Of a DNA stretch of 64,000 nucleotides, positions 54,834-64,000 are shown piece by piece (position 1 is the first letter of the stretch; each line of letters opens with the position of its first letter). Position numbers and translations under genes: made by a program. The DNA lies in NCBI GenBank assembly GCA_026003335.1, contig BPHB01000001.1, positions 704,591-768,590 on the forward strand, given 5' to 3'. Under the pieces are notes generated by a model. That model was given only the letters and a program-made list of their open reading frames with translations. It had not been told where the DNA came from and made no database searches. The stretch is from Chitinophagales bacterium. Lineage in GTDB: Bacteria; Bacteroidota; Bacteroidia; Chitinophagales; CAIOSU01.

Positions 54834-55349
54834 TTAATTGGCAGCAGCCGGAGTTTCGTCCACAATCTCGCTGACAACAGTGAGCACCGTGCGGGGCGGA
54901 TTGGTATTAGCCGTGATGGTAACAGTTTTTCTTTGTACACCTTTTTTCCCTTTCGGGTCAAAGGAGACGGTAATCTCTCCGGATTCTCCCACAGCTACCG
55001 GCTCTTTAGGATAGCTGGGGACGGTGCAACCACAAGATCCCTTAGCTTCTGTAATCACCAGAGGCTCGGTGCCTGTATTGGTGAATTTAAACGTATACTC
55101 CACGTTTTGTGTGGGAGGTATCTTGCCAAAATCATGCTCGGTTTTCTCAAAGGTGAAGGCAGCATTGCCAGGTGCCGGATCAGCGGGGGGCGTGGCAGCC
55201 GGATCACTTGTGGCACCGGGAGTAGCAGCATTCGGGGCAGATGTGGTCACATCTGCGGATTTGTTTTCTTCGGATGCATTGGTGCCGCCTCCGGTGTTGC
55301 AAGCATACAATGCAATGGACATCATCCATACATAAAGCAGGTTTCTCAT
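54834..55349 (-). CDS. DUF1573 lipoprotein
   Basis: 171 residues: lipoprotein signal ending MSIALYACNTGG (Cys17), a Ala/Pro/Thr-rich linker (about 25-65), then the DUF1573 beta-sandwich (about 68-165) with TEHDFGKIPPTQNVEYTFKF, the family signature TEAKGSCGCTVPSYPKEPV and GEITVSFDPKGKKGVQRKTV. Sits at the outer face of a membrane by prediction; function unknown. First gene of the operon DUF1573-yajC-ybbR-coaE, preceded by a -7 box at 55390. Confidence 0.92.
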   Translation of the reverse strand: MRNLLYVWMMSIALYACNTGGGTNASEENKSADVTTSAPNAATPGATSDPAATPPADPAPGNAAFTFEKTEHDFGKIPPTQNVEYTFKFTNTGTEPLVITEAKGSCGCTVPSYPKEPVAVGESGEITVSFDPKGKKGVQRKTVTITANTNPPRTVLTVVSEIVDETPAAAN

Positions 55350-55389
55350 CGGATTATTTGTTTTGGTTTAGGTTAAAATTCAGGCTGAG

Positions 55390-55397
55390 CAAAGATA
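55390..55397 (-). promoter_or_regulatory. -7 promoter box of the DUF1573-yajC-ybbR-coaE operon
   Basis: TATCTTTG on the minus strand matches the Bacteroidota -7 consensus exactly, 40 bases before the ATG at 55349. Confidence 0.5.
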
Positions 55398-55484
55398 GGG
55401 ATAATTATGAAAAAATAATGCCTCCCTGAAGGAGTTCTCCCTGATGTTTAGCATCTTTTAACTATCCATATTATTGCCGCTGAA

Positions 55485-56897
55485 TCAGTTGTCATAATAC
55501 AAATAAAATTCATAGGGATGTGGCCGCAATGCCAGTTCGGCCAGCTCATTTTTCCGTTTGTAAGATATCCACGTTTCAATAAGATCTTCGGTAAAAACAT
55601 CTCCTTTCAGCAGGAAGTCATGGTCTTTTTCCAGTGCATCCAGCGCTTCCCCCAGTGAAGCCGGCACATGACGGAACTTTTTTAACTCACTTTCCGAAAG
55701 CTCGTAGATATCAACATCAAGGGGTTCTCCGGGATCAATTTTATTGGTGATGCCATCTAAAGCAGCCATGAGGATAGCCGTAAAAGTGAGGTATCCGTTA
55801 CAGCTTGGATCGGGGCAACGAAACTCAAAACGCTTTGCCTTGGGATTATTGGAATACATCGGAATACGCACGGCTGCCGAGCGGTTACGCTGTGAATAAA
55901 CCAGGTTTACCGGAGCTTCAAATCCTGGAACAAGTCTTCTGTACGAGTTGGTAGTAGGTGCTGCAAATGCCAGGATAGCTGCCGCATGTTTTAGCACTCC
56001 GCCAATAGCATGCAGCGCAATATCACTGAGGCCTGCATATTTATTGCCGGCAAACAGCGGCTTACCGCGTTTCCACAGTGAGAAGTGGGTATGCATGCCG
56101 CTTCCGTTGTCCTGAAATATAGGCTTGGGCATAAAGGTTACCGTTTTGCCATAGCGCTTGGCCACATTTTTTACGATGTATTTATACCACATAAACTGAT
56201 CTGACATGGTGAGCAAGTCCGCAAAGCGCATGTCAATTTCGCTCTGGCCTCCGGTAGCCACTTCATGATGATGGGCTTCTACCTTAATGCCAATTTTTCG
56301 CATCTCATTGACCATTTCCCCGCGCAGATCATGATAAGTATCGGTAGGACTTACCGGAAAATAACCTCCCTTATAACTGGGTTTGTATCCCAGGTTGGGC
56401 TCCTCAATACGGTTGGTATTCCATGCCCCTTCCACAGAATCAATTTTATAGAACCCGGTATGCTGGTTTTGCTCAAACCTAATCTCGTCAAATATGAAAA
56501 ATTCAGGCTCAGGACCTATATAGGCGGTATCTGCAATGCCGGTTTTTTTCAGATATTCTACTCCCTTGCTGGCTACATAGCGGGGGTCACGAGAATAACG
56601 CTTCCGGGTTTCGGGATCTACAATGTTGGCGATAACGCTTACGGTGGGCTCTTTGAAAAAGGGATCTAATAGAGCGGTAGCCGGATCCGGCACTGCAAGC
56701 ATATCACTCACATGAATGCCCTGCCATCCTCTGATAGAAGAGCCGTCAAAACCCAGCCCGTCCTCAAAAATGCTTTCATCCCATAACTCAATCGGATACG
56801 TGCAGTGTTGCCAGGTGCCCAACAAATCCACAAACTTGAGATCCACCATTTCGGCTTTGTGCTTGCGGGCAAATTCAAAAAATTGTTTGGGATTCAT
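55485..56897 (-). CDS. glnA: Glutamine synthetase, type I
   Basis: Makes glutamine from glutamate, ammonia and ATP in the cytoplasm, as a dodecamer. 470 residues with the type I motifs: [20 protein letters not shown] (near the N-terminus), [16 protein letters not shown] (metal ligands), [40 protein letters not shown] (ATP/metal site), [20 protein letters not shown] and [36 protein letters not shown]. Near residue 395 the [18 protein letters not shown] stretch holds a Tyr where type I-beta enzymes are adenylylated, but the flanking residues differ and I cannot say whether it is modified. Stands alone; no glnB or ntr genes nearby. Confidence 0.97.
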   Translation of the reverse strand: MNPKQFFEFARKHKAEMVDLKFVDLLGTWQHCTYPIELWDESIFEDGLGFDGSSIRGWQGIHVSDMLAVPDPATALLDPFFKEPTVSVIANIVDPETRKRYSRDPRYVASKGVEYLKKTGIADTAYIGPEPEFFIFDEIRFEQNQHTGFYKIDSVEGAWNTNRIEEPNLGYKPSYKGGYFPVSPTDTYHDLRGEMVNEMRKIGIKVEAHHHEVATGGQSEIDMRFADLLTMSDQFMWYKYIVKNVAKRYGKTVTFMPKPIFQDNGSGMHTHFSLWKRGKPLFAGNKYAGLSDIALHAIGGVLKHAAAILAFAAPTTNSYRRLVPGFEAPVNLVYSQRNRSAAVRIPMYSNNPKAKRFEFRCPDPSCNGYLTFTAILMAALDGITNKIDPGEPLDVDIYELSESELKKFRHVPASLGEALDALEKDHDFLLKGDVFTEDLIETWISYKRKNELAELALRPHPYEFYLYYDN

Positions 56898-57087
56898 ATA
56901 ACTTTAAGATTTTAGGCAGCGCCCCAAGGTAGTAAACATGCCCCAAAAATCCTATTTCATTTATGCACGCATGTGAGTAATCGGAAGCTGGTTGGTATCC
57001 TTTCTTCATTATTTTTTTGACCCGATATTATAGCTGTCTTGTTTTTACCGAAATAAAAATGCATTTTTAGGTAGAAAAAGGAATAAA

Positions 57088-57627
57088 ATGAGGAAAGTAT
57101 CACGGTTTCTTGGTGTTTTGCTGCTCGGCCTTACTGGTATGGTATCTGTTTTCGCCCAGGCTCCTACTATAAGCCGCGAAGTGATTGCGGCCGGAGGTGA
57201 TTTTTTTGTTTCTCCCATTGGCTCTCTCTCCTGGACGCTGGGCGAGCCTGTAGTGGAAACGGTAGTAAATGGCAGCATCAGCATCGTACTTACCCAGGGA
57301 TTTCAGCAGCCTGATGAACGGGATTCTATCACCATCGGAATATTTGCTCCTGCAGTTTCCGGCAGTGTAGCTCTTTCACTTTACCCCAATCCGGCCTCCC
57401 ACCATATCTATTTAGACCTGCGCTATAACCAGAGCGCTACCCTTCGTATTGAACTTCTGGACATGCTGGGGCGCGTTCTGAATTCCGATGAGTTAGAAGT
57501 GTATCATGAACAGGTGCATCAGTATACCATGGATATTCATGCCCTCCCCTCGGCAATGTATATCCTGAGGATTACCGAAAAAGGGAAACTCCTGAACAGC
57601 TATAAATTCCAGAAAGTGACGCACTAA
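57088..57627 (+). CDS. Small T9SS type A sorting-domain protein
   Basis: 179 residues: signal peptide (FLGVLLLGLTGMVSVFAQ), a short beta-rich body (ISREVIAAGGDFFVSPIGSL, LTQGFQQPDER) and a T9SS type A C-terminal domain starting LSLYPNPASHHIYLDLRYNQ and ending YKFQKVTH. Bodies of this size occur in many Bacteroidota proteins with a repeated SWTLGE..V phrase, usually annotated only as sorting-domain proteins. A weak promoter (TTTG at 57016-57019, then TGTTTTTA at 57040-57047) precedes it. First gene of the collagen-like cluster. Confidence 0.88.
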   Translation: MRKVSRFLGVLLLGLTGMVSVFAQAPTISREVIAAGGDFFVSPIGSLSWTLGEPVVETVVNGSISIVLTQGFQQPDERDSITIGIFAPAVSGSVALSLYPNPASHHIYLDLRYNQSATLRIELLDMLGRVLNSDELEVYHEQVHQYTMDIHALPSAMYILRITEKGKLLNSYKFQKVTH

Positions 57628-57652
57628 AAAAAGGCATTGAAAAGATATCTGT

Positions 57653-57694
57653 GTGCAACAACTCTTTTTATTTGTGCAACAACTCTTTGTATTT
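57653..57694 (+). repeat. 21-bp tandem direct repeat, two copies
   Basis: GTGCAACAACTCTTTTTATT(T) at 57653-57673 and the same with one T-to-G change at 57674-57694, directly adjacent, upstream of the collagen-like gene. Confidence 0.9.
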
Positions 57695-57838
57695 AAACCA
57701 TGAAAAAGGAGCTGCTGAAAGAAGAAAATCCTTTGAACCAGAAATAAGCGTCAGAGCTTCCGTGTAGTATCAGGAGGAAAACTTCTAAAGAAGATTTTTA
57801 ATTATCTGAGTCTTTGCAGAACTTAAAAACGTTTTCAC

Positions 57839-60800
57839 ATGCGTGCTTTAAAAATCATTGCGGCTTTATTATTTAGCTGCCTAACTTTTACTATACTTTC
57901 CGCTCAACTGCCCCAGGCAATAAAATATCAGGCAGTAGCCAGAAATGAAAGCGGTAGCATTCTAAGCAATCAAAATATCAGCGTACGGATCAGCATCCTG
58001 GACAGTGCGGCCGGAGGGGTGCCTGTGTACACCGAAATACATAAAACAGGTACAAACCCTTACGGACTATTTTCCATACAAATCGGAGAAGGGCTCACTC
58101 CTACGGGTGTATTCGCCAATATTCCCTGGGCAACCGGTGATAAATATTTGAAGGTTGAACTTGACCCAGGAGGAGGCTCTAACTATTTTTTAATGGGTAT
58201 CTCTAAAATGCTGAGCGTTCCCTATGCCTTGTATGCTGGCCATGCCGCTTCAAGCAATGACTATATTACCGATGTACATTACGATGCGGCTTCTGATATC
58301 CTCACCATCACCGAAGGAGGTATAAGTCATACCACCACCATTCGGGAGAAAGCAGATGACCTGAGTGACAACGTCCTGTCTGACCTCTTAGATGTATCCG
58401 GCATGCCTGCTGTTGGCCACATTCTAAAGTGGAACGGAACGCAATGGACACCCGCCCAGGATGAAGTAAACAATCAAACGCTCTCTATGATCGGTGGGAC
58501 CGTTCTTTCCATCAGCGATGGCAATACCGTGGACCTTTCTTCTTTTCTGGATAATACTGACAACCAAACCTTGCAGTTCAATCCCTCTACCAACACTCTA
58601 TCTATTTCCAATGGCAATTCCGTCAGTCTGAACAGCCTCGTTTCTGGGGCATTTAACACAGCTTTCCAGTATAATGCCGGCATCCTTTCCATCACCGATA
58701 ATGGGGGCACGCTGAGTGTGACCATTCCTGATAACGTCAATGATGCGGATGCCGACCCAACTAATGAAATACAGAACATTACCCTTTCGGGAAACATCCT
58801 TTCCCTCTCCCGGAGCGGAGGATCTATTGACCTCTCTGCCTTTCTGGACAACACCGATAATCAAACCCTCTCTTTTAATGCCGGCATCCTGTCCATCAGC
58901 GGTGGCAACTCCGTAACCATCCCTGACAATGTCAATGATGCGGATGCCGACCCAACCAATGAAATACAGAACATTACCCTTTCGGGAAACATCCTTTCCC
59001 TCTCCCGGAGCGGAGGATCTATTGACCTCTCTGCCTTTCTGGATAACACCGATAATCAAACCCTCTCTTTTAATGCCGGCATCCTGTCTATCAGCGGTGG
59101 CAACTCCGTAACCATCCCTGACAATGTCAATGATGCGGATGCCGACCCAACCAATGAACTCATTCAAAGTGTAAGCTTTAATGGTACATCCCTTACAATT
59201 ACGGATGCTGGAGGCACCCAAGCCGTAAATCTCAGTTCTTTGATAAATGATGCAGATGCAGATCCTACCAATGAAATTCAACACCTCGTCAAAGTGAATG
59301 ACACCACCCTCTCACTCACAGGCAGCGGAGTGAATGTAGTTATTCCTACAAGTGCAGGACCGCAAGGACCTGCCGGCAATGATGGTGTTGGCATTACCAG
59401 CACGGTTGACAATGGCAACGGTACCTTTACCCTCTTCTTCTCCGATGGCTCTTCCTTTACCACCTCTAACCTCACAGGACCTCAAGGACCTGCCGGACCT
59501 CAGGGACCCCAGGGACCACAAGGACCTCAGGGCAATGATGGCGTTGGTATTACCAGCACGGTTGACAATGGCAACGGTACCTTTACCCTCTTCTTCTCCG
59601 ATGGCTCTTCCTTCACCACCTCTAACCTCACAGGACCGCAAGGACCTCAGGGACCACAAGGACCTCAGGGACCGCAAGGACCTCAGGGACCTCAGGGACC
59701 TCAAGGACCACAAGGACCTCAAGGACCTCAGGGCAATGATGGCGTTGGCATTACCAGCACGGTTGACAATGGCAACGGTACCTTTACCCTCTTCTTCTCC
59801 GATGGCTCTTCCTTCACCACCTCTAACCTCACAGGACCTCAAGGACCTGCCGGACCACAAGGACCACAGGGACCTGCCGGACCTCAGGGACCCCAGGGAC
59901 CACAAGGACCGCAAGGACCTCAAGGACCTCAGGGCAATGATGGCGTTGGTATTACCAGCACGGTTGACAATGGCAACGGTACCTTTACCCTCTTCTTCTC
60001 CGATGGCTCTTCCTTCACCACCTCTAACCTCACAGGACCGCAAGGACCTGCCGGACCAGTAGGACCTCAGGGACCACAAGGACCACAAGGACCACAAGGA
60101 CCGCAAGGACCGCAAGGACCAGTAGGACCTCAAGGACCACAAGGACCTCAGGGCAGTGATGGCGTTGGTATTACCAGCACGGTTGACAATGGCAACGGCA
60201 CCTTTACCCTCTTCTTCTCCGATGGCTCTTCCTTCACCACCTCTAACCTCACAGGACCTCAAGGACCTCAGGGACCACAAGGACCACAGGGACCTGCCGG
60301 ACCTCAGGGACCCCAGGGACCACAAGGACCGCAAGGACCTCAAGGACCTCAGGGCAATGATGGCGTTGGCATTACCAGCACGGTTGACAATGGCAACGGT
60401 ACCTTTACCCTCTTCTTCTCCGATGGCTCTTCCTTCACCACCTCTAACCTCACAGGACCTCAAGGACCTGCCGGACCACAAGGACCACAGGGACCTGCCG
60501 GACCTCAGGGACCCCAGGGACCGCAAGGACCGCAAGGACCAGTAGGACCTCAAGGACCACAAGGACCTCAGGGCAGTGATGGCGTTGGTATTACCAGCAC
60601 GGTTGACAATGGCAACGGCACCTTTACCCTCTTCTTCTCCGATGGCTCTTCCTTCACCACCTCTAACCTCACAGGACCGCAAGGACCTGCCGGACCAGTA
60701 GGACCTCAGGGACCACAAGGACCACAAGGACCACAAGGACCGCAAGGACCGCAAGGACCAGTAGGACCTCAAGGACCACAAGGACCTCAGGGCAGTGATG

Positions 60801-61429
60801 GCGTTGGTATTACCAGCACGGTTGACAATGGCAACGGTACCTTTACCCTCTTCTTCTCCGATGGCTCTTCCTTCACCACCTCTAACCTCACAGGACCTCA
60901 AGGACCTGCCGGACCTCAGGGACCTGCCGGACCACAAGGACCCCAGGGACCACAAGGACCTCAAGGACCTCAAGGACCTCAGGGACCTCAAGGACCCAGT
61001 GGAATCTCTATCCTTGCTTCGGCTACCGGAACCACGAACGTTTCCATTGCTGCCAATACAGCCTATACTGCCGTGCCTGGAATGAGTGTCACTTTTGTCC
61101 CCACCCAGTCCACCGTGACGGTCTCCTTTTCTGCCAGTGGTACATTCACCGGAACTTACACTGCAGGTCAGTTTGTCAACTTCAGAATACTTGTAAACGG
61201 AACGGTACAGAATGGCAGAGGAACTTTTGCCCCTGTGGGCGCCTATGATGGTTTTTTTGGAGAGGGGCAAAATACATGGGCCGCAAGCATGGAAATACCT
61301 GTTACCGTTACTCCCAATGTAAACAATACCATTACCATTGAATGGTTTTTTTCTTCTTTATACGCCAATACGCTGTATAATTATCCTGCTACGTATCCTG
61401 AACACCATAGAAGCCTGGTAATACGATAA
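57839..61429 (+). CDS. Large collagen-like surface protein with beta-domain N-terminus and C-terminus
   Basis: 1196 residues. Signal peptide ([16 protein letters not shown]), then a beta domain shared with the gene at 61999 ([20 protein letters not shown] at 24-43; [20 protein letters not shown]). Residues about 270-500 hold 65-residue repeats ([20 protein letters not shown]). Residues 507-1054 are collagen-type Gly-Pro-Gln / Gly-Pro-Ala triplets ([10 protein letters not shown]), broken by eight copies of a 33-residue cassette beginning [20 protein letters not shown]. The C-terminus (about 1055-1196, [20 protein letters not shown]) is beta-rich with no sorting domain recognised and resembles a jelly-roll head. 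Collagen triplets form triple helices; the protein is therefore probably a trimeric fibre. How it is exported is not visible. Confidence 0.88.
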   Translation: MRALKIIAALLFSCLTFTILSAQLPQAIKYQAVARNESGSILSNQNISVRISILDSAAGGVPVYTEIHKTGTNPYGLFSIQIGEGLTPTGVFANIPWATGDKYLKVELDPGGGSNYFLMGISKMLSVPYALYAGHAASSNDYITDVHYDAASDILTITEGGISHTTTIREKADDLSDNVLSDLLDVSGMPAVGHILKWNGTQWTPAQDEVNNQTLSMIGGTVLSISDGNTVDLSSFLDNTDNQTLQFNPSTNTLSISNGNSVSLNSLVSGAFNTAFQYNAGILSITDNGGTLSVTIPDNVNDADADPTNEIQNITLSGNILSLSRSGGSIDLSAFLDNTDNQTLSFNAGILSISGGNSVTIPDNVNDADADPTNEIQNITLSGNILSLSRSGGSIDLSAFLDNTDNQTLSFNAGILSISGGNSVTIPDNVNDADADPTNELIQSVSFNGTSLTITDAGGTQAVNLSSLINDADADPTNEIQHLVKVNDTTLSLTGSGVNVVIPTSAGPQGPAGNDGVGITSTVDNGNGTFTLFFSDGSSFTTSNLTGPQGPAGPQGPQGPQGPQGNDGVGITSTVDNGNGTFTLFFSDGSSFTTSNLTGPQGPQGPQGPQGPQGPQGPQGPQGPQGPQGPQGNDGVGITSTVDNGNGTFTLFFSDGSSFTTSNLTGPQGPAGPQGPQGPAGPQGPQGPQGPQGPQGPQGNDGVGITSTVDNGNGTFTLFFSDGSSFTTSNLTGPQGPAGPVGPQGPQGPQGPQGPQGPQGPVGPQGPQGPQGSDGVGITSTVDNGNGTFTLFFSDGSSFTTSNLTGPQGPQGPQGPQGPAGPQGPQGPQGPQGPQGPQGNDGVGITSTVDNGNGTFTLFFSDGSSFTTSNLTGPQGPAGPQGPQGPAGPQGPQGPQGPQGPVGPQGPQGPQGSDGVGITSTVDNGNGTFTLFFSDGSSFTTSNLTGPQGPAGPVGPQGPQGPQGPQGPQGPQGPVGPQGPQGPQGSDGVGITSTVDNGNGTFTLFFSDGSSFTTSNLTGPQGPAGPQGPAGPQGPQGPQGPQGPQGPQGPQGPSGISILASATGTTNVSIAANTAYTAVPGMSVTFVPTQSTVTVSFSASGTFTGTYTAGQFVNFRILVNGTVQNGRGTFAPVGAYDGFFGEGQNTWAASMEIPVTVTPNVNNTITIEWFFSSLYANTLYNYPATYPEHHRSLVIR
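58736..59159 (+). repeat. 195-bp tandem repeats (65 residues) in the collagen-like gene
   Basis: Copy 1 runs 58736-58930, copy 2 58931-59125, and a partial copy 3 59126-59159. The period is exactly 195 bases. The start phrase is GTCAATGATGCGGATGCC in each. Copies 1 and 2 differ at a few positions only. Confidence 0.9.
59357..61000 (+). repeat. Nested collagen-like repeat array with eight non-collagen cassettes
   Basis: Collagen triplets (mainly CAAGGACCT, CCGGACCTC-type codons) alternate with eight near-identical cassettes whose first bases lie at 59378, 59534, 59735, 59936, 60155, 60356, 60575 and 60794. The distances are 156, 201, 201, 219, 201, 219 and 219 bases, that is, whole numbers of triplet repeats (201 = 67 codons, 219 = 73). 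The long frame on the opposite strand here (59312-61270) is only a side effect of the repeat. Confidence 0.92.
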
Positions 61430-61441
61430 AGAATGGTTACG

Positions 61442-61759
61442 ATGAAAAACTATCTTACATTGTGTTTTCCGTTTCTGTTGCTGCTTCTGTCCGTTAAGGA
61501 GGTTTTAGCGCAACAACAAGACTCCTCCCGTGAAGCGGACGCTTCGCATGTTTCCCAGGCACATGTTTTCTCTGCTAAAAATGCCCATCAGGCATCTTAC
61601 CCGCGCCTTTTTATCCTGGATTCTGCACCTCAATACACCCGAATTAAGCCCGACTCTGCAGTGCTCCCGGAGAATGGCCGGATACGGTTTGAGGAACCTT
61701 CGGCAACCATCCTCAGCAATAAAAGCTATACGCCCCCGGAGCCCTCTGCTCCCAGATAA
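61442..61759 (+). CDS. Small secreted protein of unknown function
   Basis: About 105 residues: signal peptide (LTLCFPFLLLLLSVKEVLA, then QQQD) and a short polar body rich in Pro/Ser that ends KSYTPPEPSAPR. It starts 13 bases after the collagen-like gene and lies between two related large repeat proteins, so it probably belongs to the same operon. No domain recognised. Confidence 0.65.
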   Translation: MKNYLTLCFPFLLLLLSVKEVLAQQQDSSREADASHVSQAHVFSAKNAHQASYPRLFILDSAPQYTRIKPDSAVLPENGRIRFEEPSATILSNKSYTPPEPSAPR

Positions 61760-61772
61760 AACAGAAAAGAAA

Positions 61773-61795
61773 GCCTGCGCTTACAGGCAGATCTT
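61773..61795 (+). terminator. Possible terminator after the small secreted-protein gene
   Basis: GCCTG (61773-61777), loop CGCTTA, CAGGC (61784-61788), then AGATCTTTT. Short stem and weak T tract. If real it separates the two large repeat genes. Confidence 0.35.
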
Positions 61796-61998
61796 TTATG
61801 CAAAGAGAAGAGTAAAAGATAACCTACCCGTCAAAAGCCGGGTACTTTCTGTGTTTCAGAAGGTTTTAAATATGCGATTTAAAAAAATGTGCATTTCCTG
61901 TTGATATTTTTATTTCCATTAACTACATTCTTCCTGCCAACCAGATTACTACCTTGTAGCATCGTATTAGTATTTCATTCACCAAAAACACGCTTAGC

Positions 61999-64000
61999 AT
62001 GAAAAAAGGGGCATTTTTCATACTGGGATTCCTGTTTATTGTCTTTTCTCAAGCACAAGTGCCTGAAGGAATTAAGTATCAGGCTGTTGCCCGAAATGAA
62101 GCAGGACAGATCTATGCCAATCATCCTATCAGCCTGCGTTTGGTCGTTGTAGACAGTATGCAGGGGGGAGCCATTGTATTTCAGGAATTCCACAAGGTGC
62201 GTACGAACGACTACGGACTTTTTAGCGTCACCCTGAATGACGGCATCGGCAAAATAGGTTCTTTTGAGGGAATCAACTGGGCACAAAGTAAACCTTATCT
62301 GGCCGTTTACCTAGATCCTAATAATGGCACCAATTATCAACTGATAGGCATATCGAGGTTAGTAGCTGTACCCTACGCGCTTTATGCCAAAAATGCCGGT
62401 GGTCCGGGACTCAAAGACACCAGCAGCACCAATGAGCTGATTACCAGTTTTACTTTCATCCCCGCTACCAATGAACTGGTTATCGTGGAATCCGGAAATA
62501 CCTATACGGTCACCATTAACAAAGAAGCCGATGATCTGAGTGACAACCTGATCAATGACCTTGCCGATGTGGATGCACATCCCGACAGCGGTCAAATTCT
62601 GAAATGGAACGGAAACCAATGGACAGCATCCGATGAACTTAAAATCTTCATGGCAAATAACAAGCTAATCACAAGCACCGGTGATACGATTGACCTGGTA
62701 ATGTTTTTGGATAATACCGATACGCAGAAAATTTCCTTTGATGCGAATACCAACATCCTGACATTGACCAACGGTGGCTGGGTTGATCTTTCTGATCTTT
62801 CTACAGATGCCTACAACCAGTCCATGACTTTTGATTCGGTCAGTAAATTGCTCACAATTACTGATGGAAATGGACAAGTATTTGTAGACCTCAGTCCCCT
62901 GATTAATGATGCCGATGCCGATCCGCGAAATGAAATAAATCAGTTTCTCCATTATGACCCGATCACCAAAAGACTCAGTATTACGGATGCCGGAGGTACC
63001 CTATCGGTTGATTTATCTAACCTGATCAATGATGCGGATGCCGACCCGCTGAATGAAGTGAACCGGGCCATAAGACTGGTAGGAACAACTCTGGAAATTG
63101 AAGATGCCGGAGGTACTATATCCGTGGACCTCAGCCCCATTAGCAATGATGCTGATGCGGATCCTACCAATGAATTACAAACTATCTCAAACTCACGGGT
63201 GGGCAACAATATTACCCTCCAGATATCCAATGGGAATACCACTACCTTCAGCGTGAATGACTCCGATCCGGACCCTTTTAATGAATTGATTCAAACTGTT
63301 GAACTTTCCGGCACCCAGCTTACTATAACCGAGGGAAATAATGTCTCCACCGTGGACCTCAGCAGCCTGATCAACGATGCCGATGCCAATCCGACTAATG
63401 AAATCCAATACCTGAACTTTAATAGTAATACAAATACTCTCAGCATCAGCGGAGGCAACTCGGTGAATCTGAGCTCTCTTGTGGGAACCGATAATCAGGA
63501 ACTCAGCGTAGTTGTTGTAGATAATAGTTTGGCCTATATCACCATCACTGACGGCAACACCATTGCTTTCCCGATTGAAGACAAAGACGCAAATCCCACA
63601 AACGAATTGATTAAACTGTTTCAGTTTGATTCCGTAGCTAATAGCATTACTATTGGAGACTTAGGCGACACCCTGACCCTCAGCCTTCAGGACCTGGTCA
63701 ATGATGCATTCAACAAAGACTTTACTTTTGATTCCCTTACCAACACCATCACCATCACCGATGACGGTGGCTCTTTTACCCTCAGCCTTCAAGACCTGGT
63801 CAATGACGCCTTTAACAAAAACTTTACTTTTGATTCCCTTACCAACACCATCACCATCACCGATGACGGAGGCTCTTTTACCCTCAGCCTCCAGGACCTG
63901 GTCAATGATGCATTCAACAAAGACTTTACTTTTGATTCCATCTCCAACACCATCACCATCACCGATGACGGTGGCTCTTTTACCCTCAGCCTTCAGGACC
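61999..64000 (+). CDS. Second large repeat protein related to the collagen-like one (3' end beyond window)
   Basis: Frame from the ATG at 61999 to the edge, 667 codons with no stop. Signal peptide (GAFFILGFLFIVFSQA), then the same N-terminal domain as at 57839 ([40 protein letters not shown]), then [10 protein letters not shown]-type repeats. From 63691 on, 34-residue units occur with the phrase TFDSLTNTITITDDGGSFTL and end LSLQDLVNDAFNK. The rest is outside. It may also continue into collagen triplets, which cannot be seen here. Expected to be exported; no C-terminus is available to test for a sorting domain. Confidence 0.85.
   Translation, partial: MKKGAFFILGFLFIVFSQAQVPEGIKYQAVARNEAGQIYANHPISLRLVVVDSMQGGAIVFQEFHKVRTNDYGLFSVTLNDGIGKIGSFEGINWAQSKPYLAVYLDPNNGTNYQLIGISRLVAVPYALYAKNAGGPGLKDTSSTNELITSFTFIPATNELVIVESGNTYTVTINKEADDLSDNLINDLADVDAHPDSGQILKWNGNQWTASDELKIFMANNKLITSTGDTIDLVMFLDNTDTQKISFDANTNILTLTNGGWVDLSDLSTDAYNQSMTFDSVSKLLTITDGNGQVFVDLSPLINDADADPRNEINQFLHYDPITKRLSITDAGGTLSVDLSNLINDADADPLNEVNRAIRLVGTTLEIEDAGGTISVDLSPISNDADADPTNELQTISNSRVGNNITLQISNGNTTTFSVNDSDPDPFNELIQTVELSGTQLTITEGNNVSTVDLSSLINDADANPTNEIQYLNFNSNTNTLSISGGNSVNLSSLVGTDNQELSVVVVDNSLAYITITDGNTIAFPIEDKDANPTNELIKLFQFDSVANSITIGDLGDTLTLSLQDLVNDAFNKDFTFDSLTNTITITDDGGSFTLSLQDLVNDAFNKNFTFDSLTNTITITDDGGSFTLSLQDLVNDAFNKDFTFDSISNTITITDDGGSFTLSLQD
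63691..64000 (+). repeat. 102-bp tandem repeat (34 residues), at least three units, open at right edge
   Basis: GACCTGGTCAATGA occurs at 63691, 63793 and 63895, and GACC begins again at 63997; the period is exactly 102 bases. The units differ at only a few bases. Confidence 0.92.

Noticed and set aside
57651-57700. Short direct repeats considered as a CRISPR start
   Set aside because: Only two units with no spacer between them; no cas genes in the window.
59312-61270. Long minus-strand open frame (652 codons) over the collagen array
   Set aside because: It mirrors the repeat and consists of simple Arg-Ser-Leu units with no signal, motif or independent start. It exists because the repeated codons happen to give no stops on the other strand.
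1-64000. Search for phage, transposase, integrase or toxin-antitoxin genes
   Set aside because: None was recognised; the accessory content is surface proteins, not mobile elements.

Overview
The window comes from a Bacteroidota chromosome, most likely a gliding or surface-adhesin-rich lineage with a type IX secretion system (T9SS). The evidence is three PorP/SprF-family genes, two giant SprB-repeat adhesins ending in gliding-motility (CHU_C) domains, several proteins with T9SS type A C-terminal sorting domains, Bacteroidota -7 boxes (TAnnTTTG) ahead of many genes, and the gene orders ftsX-DUF3098-uppP and DUF1573-yajC-ybbR-coaE. No phage, transposon, integron or CRISPR array is visible.

Layout. 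1-5 kb: a truncated beta-propeller T9SS cargo gene and an M1 peptidase fused to a likely outer-membrane barrel, both on the minus strand. 5-9 kb: dprA, a lipoprotein alkaline phosphatase and pckA. 9-16.3 kb: surface locus A, porP, then a perfect terminator, then a new promoter, a 16-repeat SprB adhesin and a second porP one base downstream, followed by a small secreted protein. 16.4-34.7 kb: housekeeping and envelope genes (alpha-2-macroglobulin, CPBP protease, thiL, thioredoxin-like lipoprotein, tRNA-Arg(CCG), methyltransferase, sulfotransferase, coiled-coil lipoprotein, CocE-type hydrolase, TrmH-type methylase, mutS, SRPBCC protein). 34.8-44.3 kb: a T9SS-exported haem/copper-monooxygenase-like protein, then surface locus B on the minus strand: a 17-repeat SprB adhesin followed by a PorP/SprF protein that carries a coiled coil and a SPOR domain. 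44.5-57 kb: stress and housekeeping genes (DJ-1/PfpI, baeRF-like protein, thioredoxin-TPR protein, ftsX operon, coaE-ybbR-yajC-DUF1573 operon, glnA). 57-64 kb: surface locus C, a small T9SS protein, a collagen-like protein with near-identical DNA repeats, a small secreted protein and a second related repeat protein that runs off the right edge.

How it fits together. Loci A and B each pair a SprB/CHU_C adhesin with PorP/SprF proteins, the usual adhesin-plus-membrane-anchor arrangement of T9SS surface adhesins; the SPOR domain in locus B would add a peptidoglycan contact. Locus C encodes fibrous collagen-like proteins whose repeats look recently homogenised.

Sequence quality. At least six apparent +1 frame shifts break otherwise intact genes (M1 peptidase signal peptide, isoaspartyl peptidase, a ceramidase-like gene three times, the uppP 3' end). 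Every one is corrected by removing a single base, usually from a short homopolymer, and five lie within 49.2-52.9 kb. This pattern points to base overcalls in the assembly more than to gene decay. Several genes have in-frame TTG/GTG codons upstream of a better ATG; start choices are explained in each entry.
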